64,000 bases of DNA from Erythrophleum ivorense (GCA_026724425.1 JAIUCV010000351.1:744001-808000), one strand, 5' to 3'; shown: positions 46,100 through 59,590, numbered from the stretch's first letter. Translations and numbers: made by a program. Notes: generated by a model from the sequence alone, not told the origin.

Positions 46100-47079
46100 C
46101 ATTTTTATTCTTTTTTTGGGTACATCCATTTATTCTTTGTATATTGAGAAAAAAATATTATATTATTCACAAGAGAAAGAGGAGTGGTTAAAAATATTCC
46201 TGAAACTATTCTAACCATATTTAATAACCAAATTAATTGAATCAATTCAGTCTATGGTCTTGATAACAATCAAAAGAGAAAATTATACTTGAGAACCTGC
46301 AAATTGAATTATTTATGTTCAAGTACCCACCAACTGTCAGAGGTTTAATTGTATATGACTTACTATTTTTTTTCTTCTTTCTGATGGATTAAAAAATGTA
46401 GGAGTTAGATAAATTATGATCTAATGCATAGCACATTGCAATTAGTGGACGCCTACCAATAAAATGTCATCAATAAAATTTGAACCTCAAACCTTTTTTG
46501 TCAATTCAATTTGATTTTATCAATTGAATCAATCCTTATTGATTCAGTACAAAGTAATTAAGAGTTTGATTATTACCCTCTCTCATACTTCTTTAAAATT
46601 AATTTTAAAATTTTTAATTAAAGAAATCTTTAAAAGTAATCATAATGAATTCAATATTGGGAGGGGTGAAAATGTGATTATCAGGTTATAACTCAACTCA
46701 ATCCTTGGGAATAAATTTATTCAATAATCTACATTTTGAGATAAATAGCAACATGATCCTTCTAAAATAATTTATTTTCAGGTCCTAACTCGTACTTCTC
46801 TCCAATTAAATACTGAAAAGACACTACAACCACTGGCTACCCAAGCCTCTTGAAGTAGCAAAATGGAGCCATTGCCACAATATTCAGTTGATTTTCCGAT
46901 AGGTCTATTGAACTTCTTAAGCACTGGCACACAAAATGTGCGGGAAGGTAAAAGAAAATAGAAGGATTATGCATACAAGAAAAATGATACTAGTAGGTCA
47001 AATTAATAAATATAGGATACCAAATTAGGATGAATATTCATCAATTATCCTCACATTTTGTACAGTGCTTGTGAGCTGA
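46100..47079. other. Intergenic between LecRK cluster and DUF688 gene
   Basis: AT-rich, with no open frame worth calling. The last few hundred bases probably include the 3' UTR of the minus-strand DUF688 gene. No polyadenylation site can be fixed. Confidence 0.55.
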
Positions 47080-47871
47080 TCATGATCCTCTGATGTTTCT
47101 TCTGTTCTGATACTGCTTCTGCATATTTGTACTAGAGCATGGCAGAATAGGGCTTTTCATAGCACAAAGCTTATGTTTAAACCTCCGAGGGAATAGAACA
47201 TCCAAGCCACAACCCTTTGGTGAAGCAACATAAGCCTCGAGACAGCTACTAGAACTATCACAAATCTTATTGTCCATCATACTCTTGGAGAATTGTAAAG
47301 TAGATGATGCAGCCAAGGCAGTAGCATCAGGAAGAAAGCGTTTGATCAGATAATTTGGAGACCGATTCCCATTGTTAGATTCTTCTTCAAGCTTCAATCT
47401 TAAACCTTCATTCATACTTTTCCTTCGAGCTTCCTCCGATTTCTGTACAATATCTAATGCCTCTGACAGAGAAAAAACTTCCATAGCATCTGATAAAACA
47501 TCGCTGTTAAACTTTTCATCATCATCACAACCATCATCTTGATGATGATAATCATCATCATCTGCTTCATCAGCTAGTGGTTCTTTATTTGGCGGATGCC
47601 AAAGGCAAGGAGGTAGTCTTAACCGAGGCGTTTCTTCCTCATTATGATCATCGCATCCTCTCTGAACATCTTTTGGTTTGCCTGCAGCTTTTTCCCATGA
47701 AAATGGAACTCTTTCTTCACTTGTGTTCTGTACTGGGTTGCGTAGTGAAGTTGATGAGCAAGATGTGTCTGCAACAACGATACTGAGACGCTTTGTAGAC
47801 AAGAGGGGTTTATTGAAGTCTAACTTTCTAGGACGTTTCAAATCCATGGCCTCTAGATGCTCTTCCTCCAT
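47080..47871 (-). CDS. DUF688-family protein
   Basis: Single-exon 263-aa plant protein of unknown biochemical function. Family features seen: RVPFSWEKAAGKPK (residues ~54-67, the conserved PFSWExxPGxPK motif), PRLRLPPCLWHPP (~82-94), an acidic Asp-rich run (~101-119), DAMEVFSLSEALDIVQKSEEARR (~128-150), a Ser/Asn-rich middle, and the C-terminal KGCGLDVLFPRRFKHKLC with MKSPILP, which matches the family's CGLLP...K end. There is no signal peptide or membrane helix, so it is probably cytosolic or nuclear. The start is the first ATG in the open frame; an alternative is Met9 (MDLKRPRKLDF). The region upstream to ~48120 likely holds the 5' UTR. It runs in the same direction as ETO1, 2.1 kb downstream of it. 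Confidence 0.85.
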   Translation of the reverse strand: MEEEHLEAMDLKRPRKLDFNKPLLSTKRLSIVVADTSCSSTSLRNPVQNTSEERVPFSWEKAAGKPKDVQRGCDDHNEEETPRLRLPPCLWHPPNKEPLADEADDDDYHHQDDGCDDDEKFNSDVLSDAMEVFSLSEALDIVQKSEEARRKSMNEGLRLKLEEESNNGNRSPNYLIKRFLPDATALAASSTLQFSKSMMDNKICDSSSSCLEAYVASPKGCGLDVLFPRRFKHKLCAMKSPILPCSSTNMQKQYQNRRNIRGS

Positions 47872-49974
47872 ATTTAATCGGCTCGAGCCTCTTCAATTAC
47901 TAGAAGAAGTATCTGAGATAATTTCTTGACAAAAGGCGACTTCACATCTAGTAAGTTGGTTGGGATAAATAGAAGCAGATGAAGACATGGGTAGCTCGTG
48001 CAGGTCATTAAAAAAAGTTCTTGTACTTTAAAATGGTCACAGGTGGGTTGAAAAGTCCCTTCCAGGGAGGACGAGATTCTAGGGAAACAAGGAGCCAGAA
48101 CATCATGTTCAAGTAACATCAGGAATTTACAGTATTACTACTCTGAATAATGAAATAAGGAAACTCAGAGCAGTTGGTAGTTCTTGCTGCAAAGAACCGC
48201 CTTGTAAAAAATCTTTTTTTTAAAAATTAGATACATCAGTTTATGAAAGGTAAGTAATTAGACCAAGTCAATTATAAAGAAATATGTTAATATGTTATAT
48301 GCAAGTTCTACTAAAGTGTATCTCACATATTTATATGTTTTTTATGATTGATTTATTCTATGTATCTTTCATAAATCCAATTTACCTAAAAATTTTTAAG
48401 AAATTAAAATCAATCTTCTTATACGGGTTCATTAGTGTGACCTTTTATATTTAGATGGACAAAAAAAATACTAGCTCAAACCTATAGGAATCACTTTCCA
48501 TTGGTTTTAAATATCATGGAAGTGGGATGTTAACTTATAAAGCCAGCAAGATCCTAGTCTTATAATCTCATCGTCATCTAACAAGTCTCTTGAAATTGAA
48601 CATAAAATATCTTCCTCTCAATTTGATATAGGAAAAAAGGTGGGCATCATCATAGAGAACTTGCAAAAAAGTCTGTTAAAAGGCCCATCAATCTCAAAAC
48701 CAATCATATCATATATACACATGTTTGGTCCCACACTACCACTTAAAAAGTGAGATATGGGCAAGTCTAAGGGTAGATACCAACTAGCAGAGGCATGGAT
48801 GAAAGGAAACACATGTTGGTATTAATTTCATGTCACGGACACCAAAGGAGTACAGAAGTGTCTATTTTGAACTAAACAAAAGAGTTACCAGAGACTTGGC
48901 TGTTTCATATTTCTCTAGTTATCATTCTTTATGTTCTCACTTATCACCATTAAAGCAGCATTTGCAAATGAAAAAGTCTTGGATAAAATTCATTAGCCAT
49001 TTACTATCAGCAATTTACTGTCAAGTTTTCTTTAAAAAATAAAAATAAAAAACATAACATGAGAGAAATTTTTTTTGAAAATTTCAATTATGTTATACCA
49101 ACTTCAAAAAAAAATCTACTTATCATGTTTTTACTAAATAATTTTGATTTTTAGGTACCTATGTTTAATACTCTCCCATTGAGTAGCAGGGGTTTTGGAC
49201 TTGGGTTCAAGATGCAACAAAAGAGAGAGAATAAACAGAGGAAGGTCTACAGTTATCAGGCAGGCTGTATCAGCTCAATTGACATGGTTGTGTTCTGAAT
49301 TATCAATAATTTCTCACAAGGCAATGTAAAACTTGAGACTCTAACAACATAATTACCCAACATAAATAAAATGAGCAGATAAAAAGCCTCATAGCTGGCT
49401 ATAGATATAGCTTCTCCAAAGAGAACTTCTCACAGATAAACCGATAAAAAGAGTCAGAGTGAGAAATTTGTGTTTATACAACAGAGAGAAGAGTGGATGA
49501 AAAAGAGTTACAACACTGAATTTGCTCAGTCAAAAATACAGTGGTAAAATATCTAAATCGAAGACTTTCATAACAAATTGTCCTTTCATGTACATGCTTC
49601 GTCTAACTGAGGTAACTTATCACCATTCTTGCTGGTGTGGTATAATGGAGCAGAGCAGTAAAAGTTCTCTGCACTACTTGAACCATTAGCTGACAAAACC
49701 ACCACCCATTATATCTATTTACAAGCTATTTGCTCCTCTATTTCCCCTTCTGTTTAAATTCATTGACCATTTCAACTTTTGTTTTCCCTTCTATGTCTGC
49801 TTCCAGATGCCAGGCCTAAAAGATATAGACCATTATTTCTCCGGAAACAAAAACCAATAGATAAAATAATACAGATGATCACCAGGCTTTCTTGTAATAA
49901 AAGCACAGAGCGGCAATAACAGGCTTGTCCTCATATGGGCCACCAGATAACATAATTACTGATCTCTCATTATC
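47872..49974. other. Intergenic between DUF688 gene and ETO1
   Basis: Holds the promoter and 5' UTR of the DUF688 gene on the right-to-left strand and, from about 49550-49974, the likely 3' UTR of ETO1. The open frame 47874-48119 (-) abuts the DUF688 start but resembles no protein. No other structure is identified. Confidence 0.55.
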
Positions 49975-52900
49975 TCACTTCTGTTCTTTAATCTGCTGCC
50001 GTGCTTTATTACAAAGTTCAAGCGTCTCAGCATGGCCAGGATCAAGGCAAAGGGCTGCTTCACAGTCTTGCACTGTGGAAACATAATCGCCCATCGATTC
50101 ATAAAAAGCTGCACGAAGATGTAATAGTTGCAGATCTGGCTTAAAAGCAATGGCCCTTGCAAGCTCTTCTATTGCTTCAGCTTCCTTATGATCATCCATT
50201 AAAACTGGTAGACATAGTTCCCATGTTAAAACACACAAAGTTTTGTACAAACTGAGACATACATTATCATGATTGCAATGCTCTATTATGATGATTATAG
50301 CAATCAACAAGAATTACAAGTACCAAAACTAAATATGGAAAGAACAAAAGCAGACAAAACAAAAACAAAAGTGGCCCTTTCATAATTAAGGTCATTACAC
50401 AAGGATAAGCTATAAAACTCAATAAGGCTTGTTTTCTATCTCACTTCATAAATGATTACCGGTGGCAAAAGATAACCTGGCTCGAAATAAATGCACCCCT
50501 ACAGAAACAATTGATTTGAACATCATGTTATAAATGTCGAACCTCTCTGAACTTACATGCAACTTATTCAACATTTAAAGTGCTGCCCACTGCTCATTTT
50601 CTTCAGTAATTGTGAAATACCCACAAGTTGTGCACCCCTATGGAAATGCATAATTTGATTTGGCATGTTTTGAACACAAAACCTGTCTGAACTGCCATGC
50701 AACTCCAATAACAAATATGGCAATGTTGATGAAGCGCTTGGCTTAAATTACAAGAAACTAAAATCACTAGTGCTGCCGACTCAAATAAGTGGAGCTTGGG
50801 TACGTGAACAAGAAAATGGAGACATTTGTGGGATAGAAACAGTCGTGTTAATAAAGGCACAAACCGTGCCATAAGATTATAGCATCGTAGACAAAACATG
50901 ATTAAACAGACTCTTTCCTTCACAACTTCTTTGGGAAAGGATTTTTATGGCCTCTTTGTGGATTTCAGTGCGTGGTTTTTTAAAAAGGGGGGGTCCCTCA
51001 TGGATATACAAAGAGATTGGTTAGCTCTTCTGAGTCAGAGTCTTGGTTTTTCTATTGCTTCTTTTCTTTTGAGAGGATTTCTCATCCTCTGTTTTTGATT
51101 GTTCTTTCTTCTCCTCAATAAATTCTCTTTTTCTTTCCCACACCAAAAACAAAAAAAGGGTTAAATAGACTAAGTAGCCTAAACTGCTTCCCAGGGTAGA
51201 CCTGTCTGGCACGAAATATTACCATCACTTTCCATGCAGTTAATTTTACAATATCAATTTTAAATATTATGTAAAAAAAGGAGAAACTAATATTGTATTA
51301 AGGGAAGACGTAATTTCACCTATGATGCTATTCTATTGAAGAATAATAAATAGCTTAAGAGACGATACCGAGGAAGAAGAAAGATTATGAAACTCAAGAG
51401 CACATGCAATGCAGAAGGCTAAGATATTAGCACAAGCTTTTCACTTTCCAAAGTTTGCAAATGTCCACACTACATAGCAACAAAGACCAATTATCCCAAG
51501 AAGTTATTGGGGGGCAGCAGGATACAATCCATGTAGTGGGTAGTTGACTTTCTATCCCAGAGTGGAGACTCCAATAGTTGGCACTTGGCAAGAAAGAAGT
51601 TGCAAGGTAAAGACAACGGACAAATCACACGGAGGAATAAAATTTGCATTGAAAGAAGGGGCAATACATGGGGAAGTGAAGAACTCCTAGTAAGTATATC
51701 TTATTCATTAGGGAAACATAATATTTTCAATCAGGTTTCTTCAATTGAGCATCTGGTTTTACAAAACCAGTCAACAGGAAATCATCCAGTCACAAGATCA
51801 CAGCAACTCTGGGATTCAAATAATAACAAAACCATCATAGCCATAACAGATGTAGAAGAAAACACTAGAATAGCTTTTAATCACAACCGAAGTTTCTCCC
51901 TTCCCACCCCCATCACCAAAAGAATAAAGTTCCCAAAAAAAAGATTACCTGCTGCCCTATATCTGTAAGGATATGTCCTTAGGGGATCCAACTGTGTTGC
52001 CATACGAAGATCACTCTTTGCCATGTCACGGTCACAATATTCTGATCGTTTCTCATAAGCTGATGCATTGTTTCGGGCTTTTTCTATTAGCTTTGTCATC
52101 TCATCATATGCAGCTTTGCGCTGACTTTTAAGATGATACACCCGTGCCAGACCTTGATGTGCTCGTGTATGCTTGATGTTGAGTGCATTCATGTAGCAGT
52201 CAGCAGCAAGGTCCAGCTTATCACAATCTAAATAGACACTTCCTAGATTATTTAGTGCCTGCAATGTAAAAGAATACCAAAGACAATACACTGTTTCAGC
52301 ACTGAGATCAAGTTAATAAGTTCAATCTGAAAATACAAGATAACACTCACTTGTCCTTTTCGAAGACCATCTGAAGGGCATCTAAGAGCTTCCTCCAAAA
52401 GATGGATGACATACTTTGAAGACTCTGGATCAAGACTTGAATCTGCTAATGCATAAGCCTTAAGAAAGAAAGCTTCAAATGATCTTTGGATAGAAATGGA
52501 CTCTTCAGCCTTTGTTAATGCTTCTTCGCGATGACCAGTGTCATACAATATCCAACCTTCATAGACAAGCTTTTCATGCTCAGAAGTAGAATAATTTCTC
52601 GCCAGTCGCAGGCTACGCATGGCTGCCTTTTGACAATTCAGCCTGAAAGATTCAGAAACATCAACACCCACAATGAAGAGGATCATGCATTATGACTGTG
52701 AAGGACCAAAACAGTAATACAAAAACCCAGGAAAAGTAGATAGTCAAAACTCACAAGTCCCCATCAATACGATAGAATCTGTGCTTAGCAATTGATACAC
52801 ACATTAGACTAGTCTTTGGAAGAAGATATCAGCTTCTTATCCATTCATCTTATGGCTAGAAAAGCACAAACAATAACAAATTGAAGTATATGGCATACAT

Positions 52901-55900
52901 TAAAACTTATAGTAGCAAAAAACAGAGCATGGAAGCATCTCTCGGTAGCACTTGCTGTCCAACTGTTTTGTTGTAGTAACTTTTGATACCAACCAATTGG
53001 GTAAATTACTGTGCCCACCCCTCAGAAATGCTCAAATTACACAGTCCTCCTCTCTATTATAAAAATATACACAAAAGTCTCTTAAAGCCAAAAAATGACC
53101 AAAATATTCTCAAGGATAATATGGCTTTTTTTATTAAATACATAACTTATTAAAAATATATTTCTTAAACTTCTATTTCAATATCATTTATTTTATGTTG
53201 AAAGAAAACCATAAATTCAATTAAGTTTTAAAAAGTGACTATTTTATATTGGTCAAATACATATCTAATACCTGTTATATAAGTAACAAATATAAGGGTA
53301 TTTTAATCAAAATATATGTAGTTATAAATCATCATTTGTTCCGCTAGAAGCTAATGTAGTGTATCTTTTGATTTCAAGGGAGAGGAGTGTAATTTTCAAA
53401 ATAGAGGGGAAGGCCATGTAATTTGGGTATTTCTCATGGAAGGGAAGAGTAATTTACCCAACCAATTTTGATGATCTTTTATAAATATATGGTAACATTA
53501 AACGCTCACTGGTGAATAGTGATTAATGAAGTACTTCTGCAACAACAATAATAAATTCTTCAAGCTATGGAAATAAATGTTGAATTAGACAGATCTTAAA
53601 ATAAAAGATGTTCAGTTCAGGAACATTAAATTGAGAAATGCCAGCTATGTTCTAGTAAATCTCTTAGCCAGGGAAAAATATCAGATCCTAAGAAAACGGA
53701 GATGCCGATCTTGAAATAAAATTGAAAATACCATGACTTTTGAGGCCAAAAAGTTCCATAACTTTATAAGTAATGTGCTCTCGGAGTGAAAACCTATACT
53801 TGGTTATTTGCAAACCTCTCTGTCCTACTTCAGACTCACAGAAAACAAACACACTTCATCATGTTTAGGTATCTCTTGTGCTTAAATTTTCTTATATAAA
53901 GATTTTCATTCTTCTTGCGTGCATGAACCCTAAGGGTAACTCAAGAAAGAGAGGAGATAATCTAGGCAAGGGATAATAGCATCAACTGTCACATGCAAGC
54001 GACAACTAAAATGTTCAACTGTGCCTATAACTTAGTCCAGTTTGCATTGATGCATTGAGTGACATGCTTCAATTTCCTTAAATTTTGACCAAGTTCACCG
54101 TGACAATTGGTTGGGATGAGTTCTGTGCAAAAAATATGATCAGTTGAACTGAAAATAAATTACAGTTCCATTGACAAAGAATACTTGCCTGGGAGAAATT
54201 TTGAGAAGTAAAACTAGAATTTATGTCAAAATTAACTCATATAACACAGTAAAGTTTAAAATTGGACAAATGGAGGGCCTGACTCACCGTAACAGAAGGA
54301 GAGATTGCCGAAAGCGCAGAAGACTTTTTCCTGGGTCATTTGCTAACATATGGTGTACAACAGCCAGAGAACCAATATCATCAACACAGGACCATCGGTC
54401 ATATAATTGCATCCAGCAATCAGCCTGACTCCACTGCTGAGCAATAGGGCTGAGGAGTTCTACCAAGTGTTCACCGTGCATATTCCCATAGAACATCATA
54501 TAATTCGGATCCAATGTCAAAAGTGCCCGGACATCCCTAAGGGCTCCTTCATAATCCCCGGTGGCAATTAAGAACCAAGCTCGCAATTCAAGACAATCGG
54601 GCGAAACCTTGAAACCAATTATCTTATTGATTTCTGAAATGGCAGCTCCAATCTTGTTCTCCTCCAACAAAGAAACGGACCGGTATTTGTATGGAAATGA
54701 AAGAGTCGGATCTAATTCAGTTGCAGATATCAAGTCTACCATTTTCTCCTTCCCAACACAATACAAAGACCTTTCCTGATACATCCAGCCAATTGGTTTA
54801 TAATCCGAAATGAGAGAGTTTATCATCTTGTATGCCGAATATTTGTGACCACGCTTAAACTTGGCCCTCGCGACACCCACTATAGAATAAACATGCCCTG
54901 CCTCAGTTGCTTTTTGAAACCAACGCTTTGCATCTTTGTATTCCTTTCTCTGAAGCATAACAATACCTAATTGATGAAATGCAAGTTGCTTCTCCCAACC
55001 TTCTACTGCGCAATCTCCTAACCTCTCTAGGAGCATCACCGTCATGTTTGACTTCATCTCTTCCTCCATTGCAACTTGACTTAAGAAATAATACAACATA
55101 AACGATGCATGCCCTGCCATAGCTAATCTATCTCTACCCTCTGGGCTACAAAATATTCTCATAACATTTGGACTATGGATCGAACTAGGAAGCTCTCTAA
55201 GAAACACCTGCAAGCAAGCTGCAACTAGCAGATATGAAGTCTCTTCTAATCCATATTCAATCATTAACAACGCATCATCCATATCACAAACCAGAGATGC
55301 TAAATAGGCATCACAAGCAGATTTCATCTCCTCGCAACAAAACTTGTTCGCGAAAGAGAGAAGCTCGACAACAGTGTTTGGGGGAAACTGACTTAACCTT
55401 TTTGTTCTACTGAATATCTCAGCAGCCCTCATTGCCTCTGCAGAAATCCCATTCTGTGAGAAATTTATCTTCTCTCTTCTTGACTCTGTGAAGCCACCAT
55501 ACAACATTGTCTTGAAGGGCCTCGAGAGGGATGATATACTGTGTCTTCTACACCTAATTTCAGTGTCTCCAATGATAAATGACATATCGTTATCATCTTC
55601 CTCGGAAGTTGAACATTCTTCATCATCCATTAAGGTTTCATTATCGACATCCTCTCGAGGAGTTCGAGAATTACACATACAAGGATCGAATACTGGTTCT
55701 GGGTCATACCCAGGTTGTAAGGTAGCTTTGGGACACTCAATGTTTCGTCCACAACAATTCATAGCAGATGATCCAATAAGCTCATCCTCTCTTCTTTCAT
55801 ATCTTAACCAAGAAGCCAAAACAACCTTAGAATGTACATCAACCGCGTGCTGTCTTGCTGACCCGAGGCTCCGCCGGAACAACTTCCGATCCCACAACCC

Positions 55901-56284
55901 ACGAAATATTGCGCATTGCTCCAAATACACCTTGGATTTCTCGAATTGAGGGCAAGTTTCGATTCTTCGATATAAATCGGCGAGTGTTTCGAGAAAATCA
56001 ACAGGCTTGAGACATGGTTCGATATCGGGTTCTAGAAAATCGGTCATGGGTAACCCATAAGGTAGAAGGCCCTCGCCAACAACGTCAGCAATTGCTGTCG
56101 GGTTCAAATTCCTAATCGATTTGGACCGAATGGATTGGGCTCTGAGGTGTTCTTGAAGGTGTTGAATAAGCTTGTCGCCGCCGGCAGCGGCTGCAGGAGC
56201 ATCACTCACAGCGTAGATCTGAGTGCCCTTACACCCATCCAATATCTTCAAACTACGCATTGTGGTGAAGATATTATGCTGCAT
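49975..56284 (-). CDS. ETO1: ETHYLENE OVERPRODUCER 1 (BTB-TPR adaptor of CUL3 E3 ligase)
   Basis: Complete 942-aa protein in four exons: 56284-54288, 52642-52351, 52258-51949 and 50204-49975. Introns are 1645, 92 and 1744 bp. All splice sites are GT..AG, with phases fitting R666 (CG|G) and the Val before LMDDHKEAEA (G|TT). It begins MQHNIFTTMRSLKILDGCKG like Arabidopsis ETO1 (951 aa). The BTB domain spans ~230-330 (DMSFIIGDTEIRC, SISSLSRPFKTMLYGGF, GISAEAMRAAEIFSR). TPR and coiled-coil repeats run from ~435 to the end (QLGIVMLQRKEYKDAKRWF, LVYEGWILYDTGHREEAL, NLGSVYLDCDKLDLAADCY, LHLRAAFYESMGDY). Known role: binds type-2 ACC synthases and CUL3, causing their degradation and limiting ethylene production in the cytosol. 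No broken residues are seen. The N-terminus favours ETO1 over EOL1/EOL2. Confidence 0.95.
50902..51171 (+). mobile_element. Possible retroposed fragment in ETO1 intron 3
   Basis: A ~250-bp stretch with no similarity to the rest of the intron ends in an A-rich tail (CCAAAAACAAAAAAAGGG). It is bracketed by the near-identical TTAAACAGACT (50902-50912) and TTAAATAGACT (51161-51171), resembling an imperfect target duplication of a truncated LINE/SINE. This is weak evidence. Confidence 0.3.
52999..53459. mobile_element. 461-bp MITE in ETO1 intron 1 (hAT-type TSD)
   Basis: The ends GGGTAAATTAC and GTAATTTACCC are perfect inverted repeats. Diverged pairing goes on for ~100 bp (GAGAAATACCCAAATTACA against CAGAAATGCTCAAATTACA; CTCTATT-containing blocks). 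A perfect 8-bp duplication AACCAATT flanks the element (52991-52998 and 53460-53467), as expected for hAT-type insertions. It has no coding capacity and lies inside an intron, so it should be removed by splicing. Confidence 0.88.
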
Positions 56285-56702
56285 CTTCTTCCCTTCTGAA
56301 AAACTGTATAGTTCAATAGCTCAACCCTTCAGAAAAAAAAAAATCAAACTTTAAGATTGAAACATTGAAAAAATCGGAAACCTAATTTACATATCGTTTC
56401 AATTGGCCGATTCCATGGGGATGCAGGCAAATTGAAATTGGACAATGCAAACAAAATGGTGGAGTTCTCCCAGAGGTTGGTTAACTCAGATTCCCCTTCT
56501 CTTCCTTTTCTTTTTCTCTCGTTTTGATTTTCCGAGAAAATGGACGGAAAGTAGAAAATAGGGAAGTAGGACGAAATATGAATGAAGGAAGGAGTAGCCA
56601 ACCAGATGTTGAGGTGGAGATAGAGGTGGCCGTTGAAACGGCCACTCTCGTTTTCTCTCTCTATTTTTTCTCAACTCTCGTTTTCTCTCTCTATTTTTCT
56701 CT
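56285..56702 (-). promoter_or_regulatory. ETO1 5' region with GA-rich tandem repeat
   Basis: The ~420 bp upstream of the ETO1 ATG contain, on the ETO1 sense strand, GA-rich tracts. These include a 30-bp unit repeated twice (56644-56673 and 56674-56702; ACTCTCGTTTTCTCTCTCTA on the + strand). GA/GAGA tracts are common in plant core promoters and are bound by BBR/BPC proteins. The transcription start is not determinable from sequence. Confidence 0.45.
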
Positions 56703-58961
56703 TGAATTCTGCAGCTTAGTTATCTAAATATAAATATAAATTTCTCACCTTTATGACGTTTTGCTAAATTTTACGCGTCTTCATGTAGTTTTCCATTTCT
56801 GTGTATAGAAGACAGACAGAGAGAGAAGAATATTATTATTTTAATTAATAAATGTTTAATATTAAACTTTCTGGCTAATGAGGTTGGTAATGTGTTCATC
56901 TTCGTCTTCTTGCTTAGTATGTGTCAGTGTTATGTGTTTGCTAAACTGCACAATAAAACTCCAACGAAAAAGGGTCCATATTTCACGCCATGTCCTCCAA
57001 CCTTACAGCAACCCCATTATTGTTAATTATTTGCAGTTCTTTCAATCTCTCTCCAATTTGCTGACCCGTAACGCCCGGACCTATTGAAGAAGAAGATGAA
57101 GGATTTTTCTGGCTTTCAGCAAGCAAGCGCGTGTGATTAAAGGGTATCTAATTATTTGGGTGATTTATTGATTTGTCTATCACTTTGATCGATCATTGAT
57201 CATATGCTTTCTTGCTGCCTTTCCTTCTTTTAAGTTCAATTAATGATGGTTATGGTCCCTCAATAAATTGAATCAACTTATTCCATTTGAAAAAAATTGT
57301 CAAAGAAAAATAAATTAAAGTACAATTCTCTAGTATTCTGTATCAAATTCTTAATAAAATATAATATGTGACAGAATTTTTTTTTGAATTAATAATGTGG
57401 TGATTAATTGTGAGAAAAAGCTCATATATAATTTATACAAAAAATTGTAAATATTTTTTAATTTTGAATTATTTATAAATACTCTCTCAATTCTTTAAAT
57501 TAAACAAATATCATCATTTAAAATTTAAATTCTTTTGTCTAATTCTTATAAATCTAAATTCCACTATCACATGATATCCCTCCTTTGTGCAACTAAATAT
57601 TGATGATTAAAATATTAGAAAAGTGTTACGCAAGTGCAACAATGAAATGCCTCACCCTAAGTCCCTAAATTCTTAAATAGGAACCTCAAACATAATATGA
57701 TAATTATAAAAATAAATTCTACTATATTTCACACCCTAAGTTATTATAATTACATTAAAAATTCCTTCAATCCAATTTTTTTGGTGTTTCGAAAATCAAA
57801 AGAAATTTTCAAGGTATGGACAAGAATTTTCAAACTATGGAACTCAATTTATATATTTGAGAGACTATATTACGTGACAATTGAAAGAGTTTAAAAATTT
57901 TAAAATCTAAAAAAGTGATAATTTGAAAAGTATTTTTTTTAGTTTGAAAATTGAAAAAAAAATTATAAATAATCCAAAACTAAAAATATATATTTATATA
58001 TTTTTTTCATTTTAATTTAAAACTTAATAACAAAGAACCTATTTTTGTCTTAATTTTATGTACCTAAACATGTTTCATCTATTAATAGATATACTTATAG
58101 TATTTAATGTATTGATATTTATCATTATATCTTAGTTATTTGCTATATAAAAGCCAACATAGAAGTTACTGTAAAGAAACATGTTTTGATTAGGCAAGCT
58201 CTTAAATGAAAATCATCCTGAATTTTTTTTTTATGACATTTAAGCATATTTTAAATGGTAAATTCGGGACAGTGTTAAAGCATTAGTGTAAATTAAACAA
58301 TAGACAAATTGCAACTATCAATTTTAATTTTATTTTATTATCATTTTTTACTAAATTCTAAGTTTTGGGTTGTTCTTGATTAAAACTCCATATTATTAAT
58401 TTTTGTCTTTAAATAAAAAATAATTCTCAATTTTTATTTGGGCTTCAATAACATTACTTTTTATTTGCTTGTGAAATATTGCGTTTGATCAAAATAGCAA
58501 AAAAAAATTATTTGTACATTATATCTTTTTAAAGAACAAAAATTACCATAATATAATGATGCTTGGCATGCACTTTTTTAATTAAATTTTAAATAATCTT
58601 GTGAATAAATTAAATTGTAATTTTTTTTACTTTTATATATTAAAAATAAAAAATAAAATAAAATAAAATTTCACTCTTTGACATGCATTTTAACTTTTTC
58701 TTACCATTGTTTATTTTATTTTTAAGAATAATTTAAGATCAAAGAATCCAAGGTAATATTAATATTAATATTAATATAGATATTTTTCACGTATGACAAA
58801 GTAAGGTTATGACTCACATGTTGATCTATAAGAAGAGTCAGAGTTAATCCGAAGGCAAAAGTCAAACTTAGCCAAGTTCGGTCACCATCTAACATTGTAC
58901 CTCAAACGCTACGGAAGCGCGTGGAAAATAAGGGTTCGGTGATGAAATTGACACACTTAAC

Positions 58962-58980
58962 TACGTGCACGCAGCACGTA
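58962..58980. promoter_or_regulatory. ACGT-core dyad (possible bZIP/bHLH site)
   Basis: TACGTGC and GCACGTA form a perfect 7-bp inverted repeat around a 5-bp spacer (ACGCA), inside a GC-richer island of otherwise AT-rich DNA. ACGT cores are the target of bZIP and related factors. There is no adjacent gene to assign it to. Confidence 0.3.
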
Positions 58981-59542
58981 TCATACAGTTGTATGAGAGA
59001 ACAGAGTGAACCACCAAATGGATCGGTTGGTGGGTCCCACTCAATATCATCTCTACTTATTTTCCCTGTCTGACTTATTGCTGCGTATCCATCGATTCGA
59101 AGTTCCAAGTGGGTCCCCAGTATAAATCATATTCACAATTCAACTTTTGCCCTTTGGGCCCAAAGGCCCAATATACCATAATTGATTGAAGCTACAATCC
59201 ATAATGCAACAGTTATGGCCCACTCCGTTTTCTTCGGAAAAAATATGTCTCCATCATTGAATTTAACCAAATACTTTGCAATCACAAATTAATTACTTAT
59301 AGTATAATTGAAGGGAAATAAATAGAAAAAATAAATAAATGTAAAAACAGAAGAAGACTCTATATATATATATTAACATTTCTTTGTGTCATTTTTTCTA
59401 ATTTTATGAATATAGAAAATTCAATTTGATTGAACTCAAATACTCTTCATTTAGAGATTAGTTGCACAGCTTCAATTTAGCAGAGAGAGAGAGAGAAGAG
59501 AAAAAATAGAGATAGACGGGATTCACTAGAGTAAGTCTCATA

Positions 59543-59545
<3 letters not shown>

Positions 59546-59590
<45 letters not shown>

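Noticed and set aside
47874..48119. Extra coding exon 5' of the DUF688 gene
   Set aside because: No family similarity; the protein already has its N-terminal motif region from the 47871 start.
54171..55949. Plus-strand open frames across ETO1 exon 1
   Set aside because: Antisense shadows of the strongly conserved ETO1 coding sequence.
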